This document shows positions 1-6,918 of a stretch of 64,000 nucleotides of DNA, piece by piece; the stretch's first letter is position 1, and every line of letters begins with the position of its first letter. The notes below the pieces were generated by a model, which was not told the DNA's origin, did no database searches, and was given only the letters and a program-made list of their open reading frames with translations. A program made the translations under genes and the position numbers. The stretch is from JBAQMG01 sp049302575 (GTDB lineage: Bacteria > Bacillota > Desulfitobacteriia > Desulfitobacteriales > Desulfitobacteriaceae), in assembly GCA_049302575.1 (NCBI GenBank), contig JBAQMG010000110.1, forward strand, positions 90,562 through 154,561, read 5' to 3'.

Positions 1-2
1 CA

Positions 3-1055
3 GTGACTGGGTATGATTTAGGCTCCGCGGATGTAGCAGCGGAAGAATTGAATTCTTTCCTGGCTGGGCTTATTGACGACGTTTTAAAGACTTTACCTGA
101 AGGTAATTATGGTTTGGGATATACCTTCTCGTTTCCTTGTGACCAAGTGAACCTCCAACAAGCCCGCTTGCTTAGTTGGGTAAAAGGATTTCAAACCAAA
201 GGTGTTGTAGACCAAGACATTGGAAAATTACTCCGAAATGCTTTAAACAAGCGTAATCTTCAAGACAGAGTTACACTTAAAGCAATTCTTAATGACACGG
301 TTGCAACGTTATTAAGCGCAAAGTATCGGGACAAAGAGGTCGACATAGGCTCGATTATAGGTACTGGACACAATACTTGCTATTTGGAACCTCATGAGCC
401 CATCTGCAGCGAGCCCATGATCATAAACGTGGAAGCAGGCAATTTTAATGAAATTGCCTTGAACAACTATGATCAACTGTTAGACCGTCAGAGTGAAAAC
501 CCTGGAGAACAGTGCCTCGAAAAGATGGTTTCAGGCAAATATATTAGCGAACTTTTTCGTCTGATCAGCTTTGACTGGATCGAACAAGGGCTACTTCTTA
601 AAATCAGGGATAAAAAGTTTTTTGCTGAGCCCTATTCCCTAAGAGGGGAAGATTTATCTGAACTCCTAGCGGATAGAACTGTTAAATTATCCGGGGTTGC
701 AGCTTGGCTAGGGAAGTATAGTGCCGGGGTTAATAGTACTCTAGAATCCCGAAGAAACTTTGTTAAAATCGCTGCACTTGTCGCTTCGCGTTCGGCACGC
801 TTAGTCGCTGCTACGTATATAGGAATCGTGCTCCAGCTTGATCCATTAGTGAATCGTAAACACGTAATTGCTGTCGATGGATCTTTATATGCCAAAATGC
901 CTGGTTATGCAGCGCACCTTAATAGGGCCTTGCAAGAAATATTAGGATCAAAAGCTGAGAGTGTCACTATCAGAGCAAGCCAGGGAGGTTCAGTTGTGGG
1001 AGGAGCAATTGCAGCGGCTTTGGCTTTAACGCCGAATACATTATCCGAAGATTAA
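3..1055 (+). CDS. Hexokinase family protein, 5' end cut by window edge
   Basis: This is a C-terminal part of a eukaryotic-type hexokinase, which phosphorylates glucose or related hexoses with ATP in the cytoplasm. Visible family motifs are GYTFSFPC followed by the WVKGF segment, LNDTVATLL, the nucleotide-binding turn IGTGHNTCYLE, INVEAGNFN and the late VAVDGS-like segment IAVDGSLY. The frame is open to the left edge. The N-terminal DLGGTNFR-type phosphate-binding segment of the family is missing, so the true start lies upstream and the GTG at position 3 is probably internal. A full family member would be roughly 100 residues longer. A degenerate ppnP remnant follows. Bacterial members are uncommon but known in Firmicutes. 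The family call is secure; the sugar specificity cannot be read. Confidence 0.85.
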   Translation: MTGYDLGSADVAAEELNSFLAGLIDDVLKTLPEGNYGLGYTFSFPCDQVNLQQARLLSWVKGFQTKGVVDQDIGKLLRNALNKRNLQDRVTLKAILNDTVATLLSAKYRDKEVDIGSIIGTGHNTCYLEPHEPICSEPMIINVEAGNFNEIALNNYDQLLDRQSENPGEQCLEKMVSGKYISELFRLISFDWIEQGLLLKIRDKKFFAEPYSLRGEDLSELLADRTVKLSGVAAWLGKYSAGVNSTLESRRNFVKIAALVASRSARLVAATYIGIVLQLDPLVNRKHVIAVDGSLYAKMPGYAAHLNRALQEILGSKAESVTIRASQGGSVVGGAIAAALALTPNTLSED

Positions 1056-1086
1056 AAGACTTAGCTTTAAGAAAGGATGAGAGATT

Positions 1087-1245
1087 TTGTCAGAATATAG
1101 GGGGGTAACTGTTGTCCGAGAGGCTAACGTATATTTTGAAGAGAAAGTAACCAGTCGAGTGATTAAATTTAATGATGGTTCACACATGTATTATCGCCGT
1201 GTATCCTGTTATCATGGATTCGGCGATTTTTTGTTGTTTGGATGA
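1087..1245 (+). pseudogene. Remnant of pyrimidine/purine nucleoside phosphorylase (PpnP/YaiE)
   Basis: A 52-codon frame starts at TTG 1087 behind a GAAAGGATGAG-type ribosome binding site. Its first half reads like the start of the small PpnP (DUF1255) cupin: VTVVREANVYFE, then KVTSRVIKF and DGS. After about residue 36 the likeness is lost. The family would continue with a GIMLPGEYEFGT-like segment; here the bases still resemble it but the reading frame is wrong, and the frame stops at 1245. The rest of the roughly 95-residue cupin is absent. I read this as a frameshifted, deleted gene. It could still yield a short peptide, but no function is implied. Confidence 0.5.
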
Positions 1246-1360
1246 TCAAGTCTAAGAATAGAAATAATTATTGAGCAAGAATTTTCTGCTGCCTAAAGAG
1301 TATAAACTATTTCTTGATTTGGAATAGCTAATTTTATAAGGTTAGAAAGGATTGAAATCA

Positions 1361-2563
1361 ATGGGTAAAATAATTGTGGTAGGTGGTAACTTTGCGGGGT
1401 TAACAAGTGCCCTAGAGCTAAAGCGAAAACTAGGTAACAGCCATGAAGTAATCATGATTTCTAAATTACCATATTTTCTGTTTGTTCCGTCCTTGATTTG
1501 GGTTCCATTGGGAAAGAGAGAAATAAACGATATTATTGTACCCTTAGAACCTGTAACTTCTAAAGCACAAGTTGATTTCATTTGCTCAGAAGTTACGCAA
1601 ATATTACCTGAAGAGAAAATTGTCAGATGCCTGGATAAAGATTTTAGTTACGACTATTTAATAATTGCTACTGGTCCAGAATGGAGCTACAACCAAGTGG
1701 AGGGCATAGGACGGGAAAATAACATTTCATACATCGTCACACCCGAGACTTCAATGGAAACCCGTAAACGTTGGACTCAATTTATGAAGAATCCTGGTCC
1801 GGTGGTTATTGGCGCAACTCAAGGTGCGCAGTGTACTGGACCGGCTTATGAATTTCTGTTTAACTTTGAGAAACGATGCCGAGATGTAGGTATTAGGCAT
1901 AAAGTAGATATTACGTTTATTACCCCTGAACCTTTTCTTGGACACTTGGGTATGGAAGGAATCACTGGCAGTAACGTTATCCTAAAAAAACTTTTACCTA
2001 TTTTCAAGATTAGCTATATAATTAACTCGGAAATCGAAAAGGTTACGGGCGAAACTATTCAGCTTAAAACTGGGCAAAATCTTCCCTTTCAATTTTCCAT
2101 GATCATGCCAATTTTTAAAGGAGCGAAAGTTGTCAGAAATTCAAAGGACTTAGGAAATGATAAGGATTTTCTACCAGTTAACGATGCATATCAACATAAA
2201 ACCTATCCAAATATTTTCGGTGTAGGTATAGCTGCTGATTATCCAGTTCAATTTAAGACTCCCGTGCCAGTAGGTTTGCCAAAAACCGGATACGCGGCCG
2301 ATGTATCTGCGAAAACCGCTGCCGAAAACATAGTGAGGTTAATAAATGGAAACAATCAGTTAAAACAAAAACCGATGGGTAATATCCCGGATTTGTGTAT
2401 TATGGATGCTGGTGATAAAGAGATGTTTAGCATAGCCGATAGGCTTCTTAAACCGCGTAAGTTTTCCATTGTCTTACCTAACCCTGTTTACGATATTGGC
2501 AAAATAATATTTGAAAAATATTACTTATGGAAAGTAAAACGTGGCTATAGCTGGATGCCTTAG
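1361..2563 (+). CDS. sqr: Sulfide:quinone oxidoreductase-like flavoprotein
   Basis: A 400-residue FAD-dependent pyridine-nucleotide-disulfide oxidoreductase of the sulfide:quinone reductase type, expected to oxidise sulfide at the membrane surface and pass electrons to menaquinone. The N-terminal FAD-binding turn is VVGGNFAGLTSALEL; YDYLIIATGPEW is the second FAD contact. Two redox cysteines typical of SQR are visible, in GAQCTGPAYEF (about residue 162) and in LCIMDAGD (about residue 346). The AAENIVRLINGN segment near the C-terminus fits the family. ATG 1361 is preferred over TTG 1352 because AGAAAGG at 1344-1350 lies 10 bases before it and touches the TTG. It stands alone, upstream of a hairpin. 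FCSD-type flavocytochrome subunits are the nearest alternative, but they carry a Tat signal that is missing here. Confidence 0.85.
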   Translation: MGKIIVVGGNFAGLTSALELKRKLGNSHEVIMISKLPYFLFVPSLIWVPLGKREINDIIVPLEPVTSKAQVDFICSEVTQILPEEKIVRCLDKDFSYDYLIIATGPEWSYNQVEGIGRENNISYIVTPETSMETRKRWTQFMKNPGPVVIGATQGAQCTGPAYEFLFNFEKRCRDVGIRHKVDITFITPEPFLGHLGMEGITGSNVILKKLLPIFKISYIINSEIEKVTGETIQLKTGQNLPFQFSMIMPIFKGAKVVRNSKDLGNDKDFLPVNDAYQHKTYPNIFGVGIAADYPVQFKTPVPVGLPKTGYAADVSAKTAAENIVRLINGNNQLKQKPMGNIPDLCIMDAGDKEMFSIADRLLKPRKFSIVLPNPVYDIGKIIFEKYYLWKVKRGYSWMP

Positions 2564-2701
2564 ATTTTGAAAGTCGATTTGCCGTGCTATTGACAATAGG
2601 TGTAGTGATATCGCCGGTGCTCTGGTTTCAGGGATGCTTGATGTTATTATTTGTGGAAAATATATGATAAGGAGTTTGTGTAAGAGTGGACTACAGGTTT
2701 A

Positions 2702-2732
2702 GGACCGGTCAGACTTGCATTTTGGCCGGTCC
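2702..2732. terminator. Hairpin between sqr and the octapeptide-repeat gene
   Basis: GGACCGG at 2702-2708 pairs with CCGGTCC at 2726-2732 around a 17-base loop. It sits between two converging genes, sqr and the repeat-protein gene. There is no clear U-tract on either side, so termination is inferred from position only. Confidence 0.4.
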
Positions 2733-2751
2733 AGATAAGATTCAATGCTAT

Positions 2752-3003
2752 TTAAGGTAGACCTAAACGTCGCAGTAAAGGGGCACTTGCTCGTTTTAAC
2801 ATAGGTAAGCCTACACGTCGTAGAAGTGGTAGACAAACCCAATGGATAAGCGGAGGTCCAATCCTCTTGGCAATAGGCGGTCCTAACCTTTGAGCAACAT
2901 GTGGGCCGAAGTGCCTAACCAGAAGTGGACCAAACTGCCTAACTAAGGGTGGACCGATGCGTTGGATAAGGTTAATGCCCTGTTTGACTATTAATTGATC
3001 CAT
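2752..3003 (-). CDS. Small octapeptide-repeat protein (nine tandem units)
   Basis: An 83-residue protein with no family that I recognise. After an 11-residue head (MDQLIVKQGIN), the rest of the chain is nine uninterrupted 8-residue units, such as LIQRIGPP, LVRQFGPL, IAKRIGPP and LLRRVGLP. The consensus is aliphatic-aliphatic-x-R/K-aliphatic-G-P/L-P. The chain ends exactly at a unit boundary. It is strongly basic, has no signal peptide, and has no hydrophobic run long enough to be a normal membrane segment. Translation is well supported: the reverse strand has GGGGGAGG about 6 bases before the ATG, following a run of A. It stands alone, with a hairpin after its stop. The regular spacing of Pro and Arg could give a polyproline-like rod or an amphipathic solenoid; that is inference. 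Confidence 0.7.
   Translation of the reverse strand: MDQLIVKQGINLIQRIGPPLVRQFGPLLVRHFGPHVAQRLGPPIAKRIGPPLIHWVCLPLLRRVGLPMLKRASAPLLRRLGLP
2755..2970 (-). repeat. Degenerate 24-bp tandem repeat coding nine octapeptides
   Basis: Nine consecutive 24-base units encode the octapeptides of the repeat protein. Units differ at the base level but keep the codon pattern for G-P/L-P at the end of each. This points to old internal duplication under protein-level selection rather than recent slippage. Confidence 0.65.
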
Positions 3004-3449
3004 AAATTACCTCCCCCTTTTTTTAGTGAGGGTTACTTAAAAGGTCTTCTGATAATTTGACAAGACCTACAGTTTCAGGAAGAAACCCTTATTCCAGTTA
3101 TTTAGCTACTATATCTAGTGGCAGAAGATATAGAAATAACAAATCCGGCTTCTTGAAAGGAAATACTTTCCACTATAAATTATGAATTTAATGGAAAAAA
3201 GTTCCATTATAGCGGTACGCTTTTTACTTTTCCTTTTTAAAAAGTACTCTAGAATAGCAAGGATTAGCATCATTTTAATTCCAATTTATGCTTGAGAAAG
3301 TTAATATTTGTGCAAGCTTCTTTTCGCTTTTTCGGTTATACTATAATTATGTAGTAAGCTAGCAATAGTATAAGAATCTTAAGTATTTGATCATGTGGAT
3401 ATTGGAATTTGATTCACTAGTTTAGTAACTTAATAAATCGTACTCTGGG
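3004..3449. other. Intergenic region with promoter-like and hairpin sequences
   Basis: No gene was found in this 446-base AT-rich gap. It holds the ribosome binding site of the repeat-protein gene at its left end. A short hairpin is visible (AATGGAA at 3190-3196 with TTCCATT at 3202-3208). A TATAAT hexamer near 3348 lacks a convincing -35 partner. It should contain the promoters of the two diverging small genes, but I cannot place them with confidence. Confidence 0.4.
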
Positions 3450-3785
3450 TTGGATTCAAGATATTTAAGGGGGTTGGGGATTATTCGTTGGGTAATAGTT
3501 CCATTATTAATTATTTTATTAAATATATTTTTTGGATATTGGCGGGCAAATGTTAAGAAGTTTTCACTTCAATGGTTCTTATCTGTTCATCTTCCAGTTC
3601 CTTTTGTGATTTTCTTGCGTATCCATGAACATTTAGGTTGGCATTGGACGACTTATCCCTTGTTAGTAGGATCATATTTCTCCGGACAATTTATGGGTGC
3701 CAAACTTTATAGGATATGGAGCAAGCAAGCTCGTGTAACCTCATGTCTATTATTTGACTTAGTTCGTAACTGGATGATCTCCTAG
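3450..3785 (+). CDS. Hypothetical small membrane protein
   Basis: An open frame of up to 111 residues that I cannot assign to a family. It has two or three hydrophobic stretches: WVIVPLLIILLNIFFGYW near residues 14-31, a less clear one around WFLSVHLPVPFVIFL, and PLLVGSYFSGQFMG. The start is uncertain. The only candidates are TTG 3450 and TTG 3474, and the purine-rich AAGGGGG at 3467-3473 is too close to the second. It converges on crcB. No hydrophilic domain or metal motif is visible. It could be a real inner-membrane protein or a decaying gene. Confidence 0.4.
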   Translation: MDSRYLRGLGIIRWVIVPLLIILLNIFFGYWRANVKKFSLQWFLSVHLPVPFVIFLRIHEHLGWHWTTYPLLVGSYFSGQFMGAKLYRIWSKQARVTSCLLFDLVRNWMIS

Positions 3786-3871
3786 CATAAATCTTTGTCA
3801 ATAATTGATGGATATCTTGTTGGAATTTACTTGTATATTTCTGGATCAACAAGTGGTAATGGTTTTGATAG

Positions 3872-4246
3872 CTAGATGGATCGGGCAAGACCTACTCCTA
3901 AAGCAACCCCGATAAACCCTACAAAGATGCTAAGTGTGGTATATAATCCTGCTGTCCAATAACTTCCGCCTTCAAGCAACATGATTACTTCATAGCCAAA
4001 AGTTGAGAACGTGGTGTAAGCTCCTAAAAAGCCTACTCCGATGCCTAAACGCCAAATCGGGTCGAGTGTGAACCTCTCCAGAAATAAGATGTTGAGAAAG
4101 CCTAACAAAAATGCGCCGCTAATATTGATGATAAAAGTAGGTAGGGGGAAACCTTGATTCCATTTGCTGGAGACCCAGAGACCTAAACTATAGCGTGAGA
4201 GTGTTCCTAAAGCCCCTCCCAAAGCAATAGCAAGTATTTTTAGCAT
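3872..4246 (-). CDS. crcB: Fluoride ion channel CrcB/FluC
   Basis: A 124-residue, four-helix membrane protein of the CrcB/FluC family, which exports fluoride passively as a dual-topology dimer. Diagnostic segments are GGALGTLSRY at residues 9-18, NISGAFLLGF in helix 2 and GFLGAYTTFSTFGYE in helix 3, the latter holding the TTFSTF turn of the fluoride and central sodium sites. The longer frame begins at 4303, but AAGAGGTG at 4253-4260 lies just ahead of ATG 4246, so the shorter form is taken; it matches the usual family length. Only one crcB copy is present, as expected for homodimeric forms. I see no fluoride riboswitch upstream. A good sigma-A-type promoter lies just before it. Confidence 0.93.
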   Translation of the reverse strand: MLKILAIALGGALGTLSRYSLGLWVSSKWNQGFPLPTFIINISGAFLLGFLNILFLERFTLDPIWRLGIGVGFLGAYTTFSTFGYEVIMLLEGGSYWTAGLYTTLSIFVGFIGVALGVGLARSI

Positions 4247-4270
4247 TTTTTTCACCTCTTTGATACAGAA

Positions 4271-4299
4271 AGTATAACTTTTGTGTGGTAATAGTGCAA
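4271..4299 (-). promoter_or_regulatory. Sigma-A-type promoter of crcB
   Basis: On the minus strand, TTGCAC (4294-4299) and TATACT (4271-4276) are separated by 17 bases. The -10 lies about 10 bases ahead of the crcB ribosome binding site, giving a very short leader. Confidence 0.6.
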
Positions 4300-4471
4300 C
4301 CAAGGTATTTCCTTTTCTGGGGTTTTTATAAAGATAAATCTTCTGCTTTATTTGAGTAAAGGGAAAATCCAGTGAAATTAGTATAGGAATAATCCTAGAA
4401 ATCTGTTTAAAATAATGATATTATGATAATTATATTAAATAAATTTATTTATTATGAAGGAGGATATTGTA

Positions 4472-4606
4472 ATGGTGAAATGCGGAAAATGTGGGATTGA
4501 AGTTTCTGAAGAGGATACTTATGAAGATCAGGGTTTAAAGATTTGCGAGGATTGCAAGATGAAGGGTAGTGCTTCACCTGCCAAGCCTTGTGGTGGAGAG
4601 AGTTAG
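4472..4606 (+). CDS. 44-residue zinc-ribbon-like mini-protein
   Basis: A 44-residue frame starting ATG 4472 behind an excellent ribosome binding site, GAAGGAGG at 4456-4463, with a 7-8 base gap. It opens MVKCGKCG and then has ICEDCKMKG, giving two CxxC knuckles about 27 residues apart, the layout of a one-zinc ribbon or a rubredoxin-like knuckle. A further single Cys lies near the C-terminus in KPCGGES. A strong hairpin follows 32 bases after the stop, so this is a complete monocistronic unit. The role is unknown. Small rubredoxin-like or zinc-ribbon proteins of this size are frequent in sulfate-reducing Clostridia, but I cannot name a specific family. Confidence 0.7.
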   Translation: MVKCGKCGIEVSEEDTYEDQGLKICEDCKMKGSASPAKPCGGES

Positions 4607-4638
4607 GTTGTAGCATAGAAGAACCTAACCTAAAGTTT

Positions 4639-4672
4639 AAACAGCTAGGCCTTGGCCTGGCTGTTTAATATT
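4639..4672 (+). terminator. Intrinsic terminator after the zinc-ribbon mini-gene
   Basis: AAACAGC at 4639-4645 pairs with GCTGTTT at 4660-4666, and an inner GGCC/GGCC stem extends it. A short AT-rich tail follows. It sits 32 bases after the mini-gene stop. Confidence 0.65.
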
Positions 4673-4777
4673 TGTTGTAGTAAAACCCCTAGTTTAACCA
4701 AGTACCAGAATTAATTATTATACCTTATAATTCAGTGGGGGGAGCGATCACCCTTCGCCGCGCAGTGTACCTTTTGC

Positions 4778-4848
4778 GATAGGCGACTTGGGCGAAACTC
4801 ATTCTCAGCCGTGTGAGCATTCTCTATCAGTTAGAGGCTTTGGCGTTA
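4778..4848 (-). repeat. Dispersed hairpin repeat, copy A
   Basis: Read on the minus strand, this segment has an AAAGCCT box, a variable hairpin-forming middle and then TTTCGCCCAAG followed by TCGCCTATC. The same order of boxes occurs at 23761-23841 and 54938-54987 on the plus strand. The rest of the 4607-4964 gap holds only a terminator and the ribosome binding site of the next gene. Confidence 0.5.
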
Positions 4849-4964
4849 GTCTCCACATAACACTATTTATAATTAATTTTAAAGTCCAAGAAAGGATAAT
4901 TTTCACCCTAAAAGTAAACAATCTTATTGGGTAAGAGTATATTTAAAATTAAGAGGTGTGCGCA

Positions 4965-5504
4965 ATGACTGATAAAGATGATAATCTTGATCTAGCCAAT
5001 CAAGTCGCGAAAAAAGTAAAAACACGCAAAATATTTCTTATGTTGAGTTTGTTAGTTGTACTTCTGGGGGTATCGGCCATAACAACTATGCATTTTACCT
5101 CACAACCAAATTTTTGTGCTTCTTGCCATGAGATTGCACCTCAAGTGGTTGCTTGGGGACAAGGTCCTCATAAAGCTGTAAGTTGTTTAGAATGTCATGC
5201 TGATCCAGGGACAGTGGGGTATGTAGAACGTAAGTTGGCCAGCTATAAGGAAGTCTATGAACATTTTACCAATAAAGTTCCTAGCAAAATCAAAGCTAAG
5301 ATTAATATTGCCTCTTGTATTGCGTGCCATAGTGGTAGTAACCAATATCCTAAGGCTAAGAATATCAAACTAGTATCTGGCGATCGAGCTCCGGCTATGA
5401 ATCATTCGGCAATTCTTAAGAATAATACGTCTTGTTTAACTTGTCATGGAAATGTTGGTCACCAAGCAGCCCTTACACAACAAGTACCTAATTCAGAGGG
5501 TTAA
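4965..5504 (+). CDS. NapC/NrfH-type membrane tetraheme cytochrome c
   Basis: A 179-residue tetraheme cytochrome c with one N-terminal membrane anchor (FLMLSLLVVLLGVSAITTM, about residues 25-43) and four CxxCH heme sites: CASCH, CLECH, CIACH and CLTCH. The layout matches NrfH/NapC quinol dehydrogenases, which take electrons from menaquinol and hand them to an outside partner such as NrfA. ATG 4965 is chosen over GTG 4956 because AAGAGGTG at 4951-4958 is its ribosome binding site. No nrfA or other terminal reductase gene adjoins it; the hexaheme lipoprotein at 53.8 kb is the only other multiheme protein in the window and is a possible but unproven partner. The gene is monocistronic with a hairpin after it. 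Confidence 0.85.
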   Translation: MTDKDDNLDLANQVAKKVKTRKIFLMLSLLVVLLGVSAITTMHFTSQPNFCASCHEIAPQVVAWGQGPHKAVSCLECHADPGTVGYVERKLASYKEVYEHFTNKVPSKIKAKINIASCIACHSGSNQYPKAKNIKLVSGDRAPAMNHSAILKNNTSCLTCHGNVGHQAALTQQVPNSEG

Positions 5505-5561
5505 ATTAGAGATTGAGTAGTATTCGATAGTTTCCATTTGTTACAGTTCAGTAGCAACACG

Positions 5562-5595
5562 AGCCGGTTCACACGATATTAGAGGTGAATCGGCT
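5562..5595 (+). terminator. Hairpin after the tetraheme cytochrome gene
   Basis: AGCCGGTTCAC (5562-5572) pairs with GTGAATCGGCT (5585-5595), with one G-T pair, around a 12-base loop. No real T-run follows, so it is a weak terminator candidate or an RNA-stabilising hairpin. Confidence 0.4.
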
Positions 5596-5624
5596 AGCCT
5601 TGTATCTCAAAATGGTAAAGGGGG

Positions 5625-5885
5625 ATGATGAAAATACAAAATAAATGTGGAATGACCAAGGTGAGAATCTTAGAGCAAAAAACAGTGAATGGAATCCCAG
5701 TGTATTTGGGAATAGGGGTTAATCCAGGGAATTCTCCTTACCAATTCTTTGTTGCATGGGGCGAAATAGTCTTGTCATCAGGGGTGATTAGCACGTTTAA
5801 TAGTGATACTTCTGAAGATGGACAAATCTGGTTTATTGATGAGGAAGAAGCAGAGCTAATGTATGTCAATTATAAGGCAAATTAA
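5625..5885 (+). CDS. Hypothetical 86-residue protein
   Basis: I do not recognise this protein. It has no signal peptide, membrane segment or cysteine-rich motif. It looks like a small soluble alpha/beta fold, with strands such as GIPVYLGIGV and QFFVAWGEIVLSSG and an acidic tail with FIDEEEAELMYVNY. Starts at ATG 5625 and ATG 5628 directly abut a GGGG stretch at 5621-5624; an in-frame ATG at 5652 is also possible. It lies alone between a hairpin and the AbrB-RelE gene. Coding potential is fair because the frame is complete and the gap is otherwise empty. Confidence 0.45.
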   Translation: MMKIQNKCGMTKVRILEQKTVNGIPVYLGIGVNPGNSPYQFFVAWGEIVLSSGVISTFNSDTSEDGQIWFIDEEEAELMYVNYKAN

Positions 5886-6080
5886 TGACCCAAACTGTGA
5901 TTAGTTGATTTTTTAAAAGTAGGCATGTGATTAATGAAATTTAGTATTCATAAATTATGATCTTGCCATAATACATCAAAGGTCTAAAAATCAGGATTAA
6001 AGGTTGGAATGAGTAGTTGGAATGACTTGCTAATAGGGTTGCATGACACATATAATATAAGAGAGAGGTGGGGATTAACC

Positions 6081-6743
6081 ATGGAAACTTATCGGGTAAA
6101 AGTTGGTACTAATGGGGAGATCGTATTGCCCACAGTATTGAGTGATATGTTAGGCTTGGTAGTCGGAGATAGTATAGAGTTATGTGTAGATGCAGAAGGT
6201 AAACTTATCGTACGAACGGCGGAACGTTCTGTTGGACCCTTGTCAGATTTCTTTGAAGATCTTATTTTGGGTGACTTGAGGAGAGCTGGGTGTTCTGGGG
6301 ATTTACTGAAAAGTAAATTATTAGAACGTAAACTTAAGTTGAGTACTGTTCTTGACCGCTTAGCCGAAGAGGGCAACAGTTCGCACAAACATGCCCAAAC
6401 TATTCAATGGCGGGAAGCTCGGGAACTAGAATTCTTGAGAATTGGTAAGGTTTCTTTAGGAGCTTATAAGCTTATGCTTACCGCCCGTAGTGTGCGCGAT
6501 TTAATTGTTTTGCCGGAGGAGGTAATTAAAGAGATACCGGCTGTTTTAGAGGAATTGGAACAAGATCCCACAGAGTTCAAACGTCTAAGGGGTCCCTATT
6601 ATGAAACTTATCGGGTTTCGTTTAATAGTGGAACAAAGGATTTCCGGGTGATTTATACGATATTCGCACCCCAAAACCTAGTAGTTATCTTGACTATCGG
6701 AGAACGAAAGGTTATTTATGAACGTCTTAATGGGATAGGCTAG
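6081..6743 (+). CDS. AbrB/SpoVT DNA-binding domain fused to RelE/ParE-like toxin domain
   Basis: A 220-residue protein that joins two halves of a toxin-antitoxin pair. Residues 1-46 are a swapped-hairpin AbrB/SpoVT/MazE-type DNA-binding domain (VKVGTNGEIVLPTVLSDMLG, then GDSIELCVDAEGKLIVR). Residues 47-125 are a charged helical linker. Residues 128-217 read as a RelE/ParE-like fold: a helical pair ending VLEELEQDPTEFKRL, then RLRGPYYETYRVSF, FRVIYTIF and VVILTIGERKVIYERL, the strand order of the RelE core. ATG 6081 is preferred to ATG 6009 because AGAGAGGTGGGG at 6062-6073 precedes it, and the added residues fit no domain. No second antitoxin gene adjoins it. It may be an autoregulated single-chain toxin or a RelE-fold regulator that has lost RNase activity. 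Confidence 0.75.
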   Translation: METYRVKVGTNGEIVLPTVLSDMLGLVVGDSIELCVDAEGKLIVRTAERSVGPLSDFFEDLILGDLRRAGCSGDLLKSKLLERKLKLSTVLDRLAEEGNSSHKHAQTIQWREARELEFLRIGKVSLGAYKLMLTARSVRDLIVLPEEVIKEIPAVLEELEQDPTEFKRLRGPYYETYRVSFNSGTKDFRVIYTIFAPQNLVVILTIGERKVIYERLNGIG

Positions 6744-6871
6744 AATTGATGGACAATCAGGAAGGGTACATTTAAGCAGACCTACTTAACCAAATTACGC
6801 TCGTTTACTTGGTTATGTATACAGTATTTTTTTATAAAAATAACTAGACTAGTGTTTAAAAGGAATGTATA

Positions 6872-6917
6872 CTCACATTAACACTTAGGTTTTGACTTTG
6901 ACCTGCGTTGATGTGAG
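6872..6917 (+). promoter_or_regulatory. Leader hairpin upstream of amtB
   Basis: CTCACATTAAC (6872-6882) pairs with GTTGATGTGAG (6907-6917), an 11-bp arm with one G-T pair. It ends one base before the terminator stem begins. The two stems stacked 70 bases ahead of the amtB start look like a regulated leader. Confidence 0.5.
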
Positions 6918-6918
6918 C

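Noticed and set aside
2570..2675. A hydrophobic frame after sqr (RFAVLLTIGVV, then a Trp-Gly stretch)
   Set aside because: It looks like part of a membrane helix, but there is no plausible start codon with a ribosome binding site and it stops after about 30 residues. It may be a remnant but cannot be assigned.
4300..4440. Possible fluoride riboswitch ahead of crcB
   Set aside because: The conserved GGNGAUGG-type start and the closing pseudoknot bases are not present, and the promoter found gives a leader that is too short.
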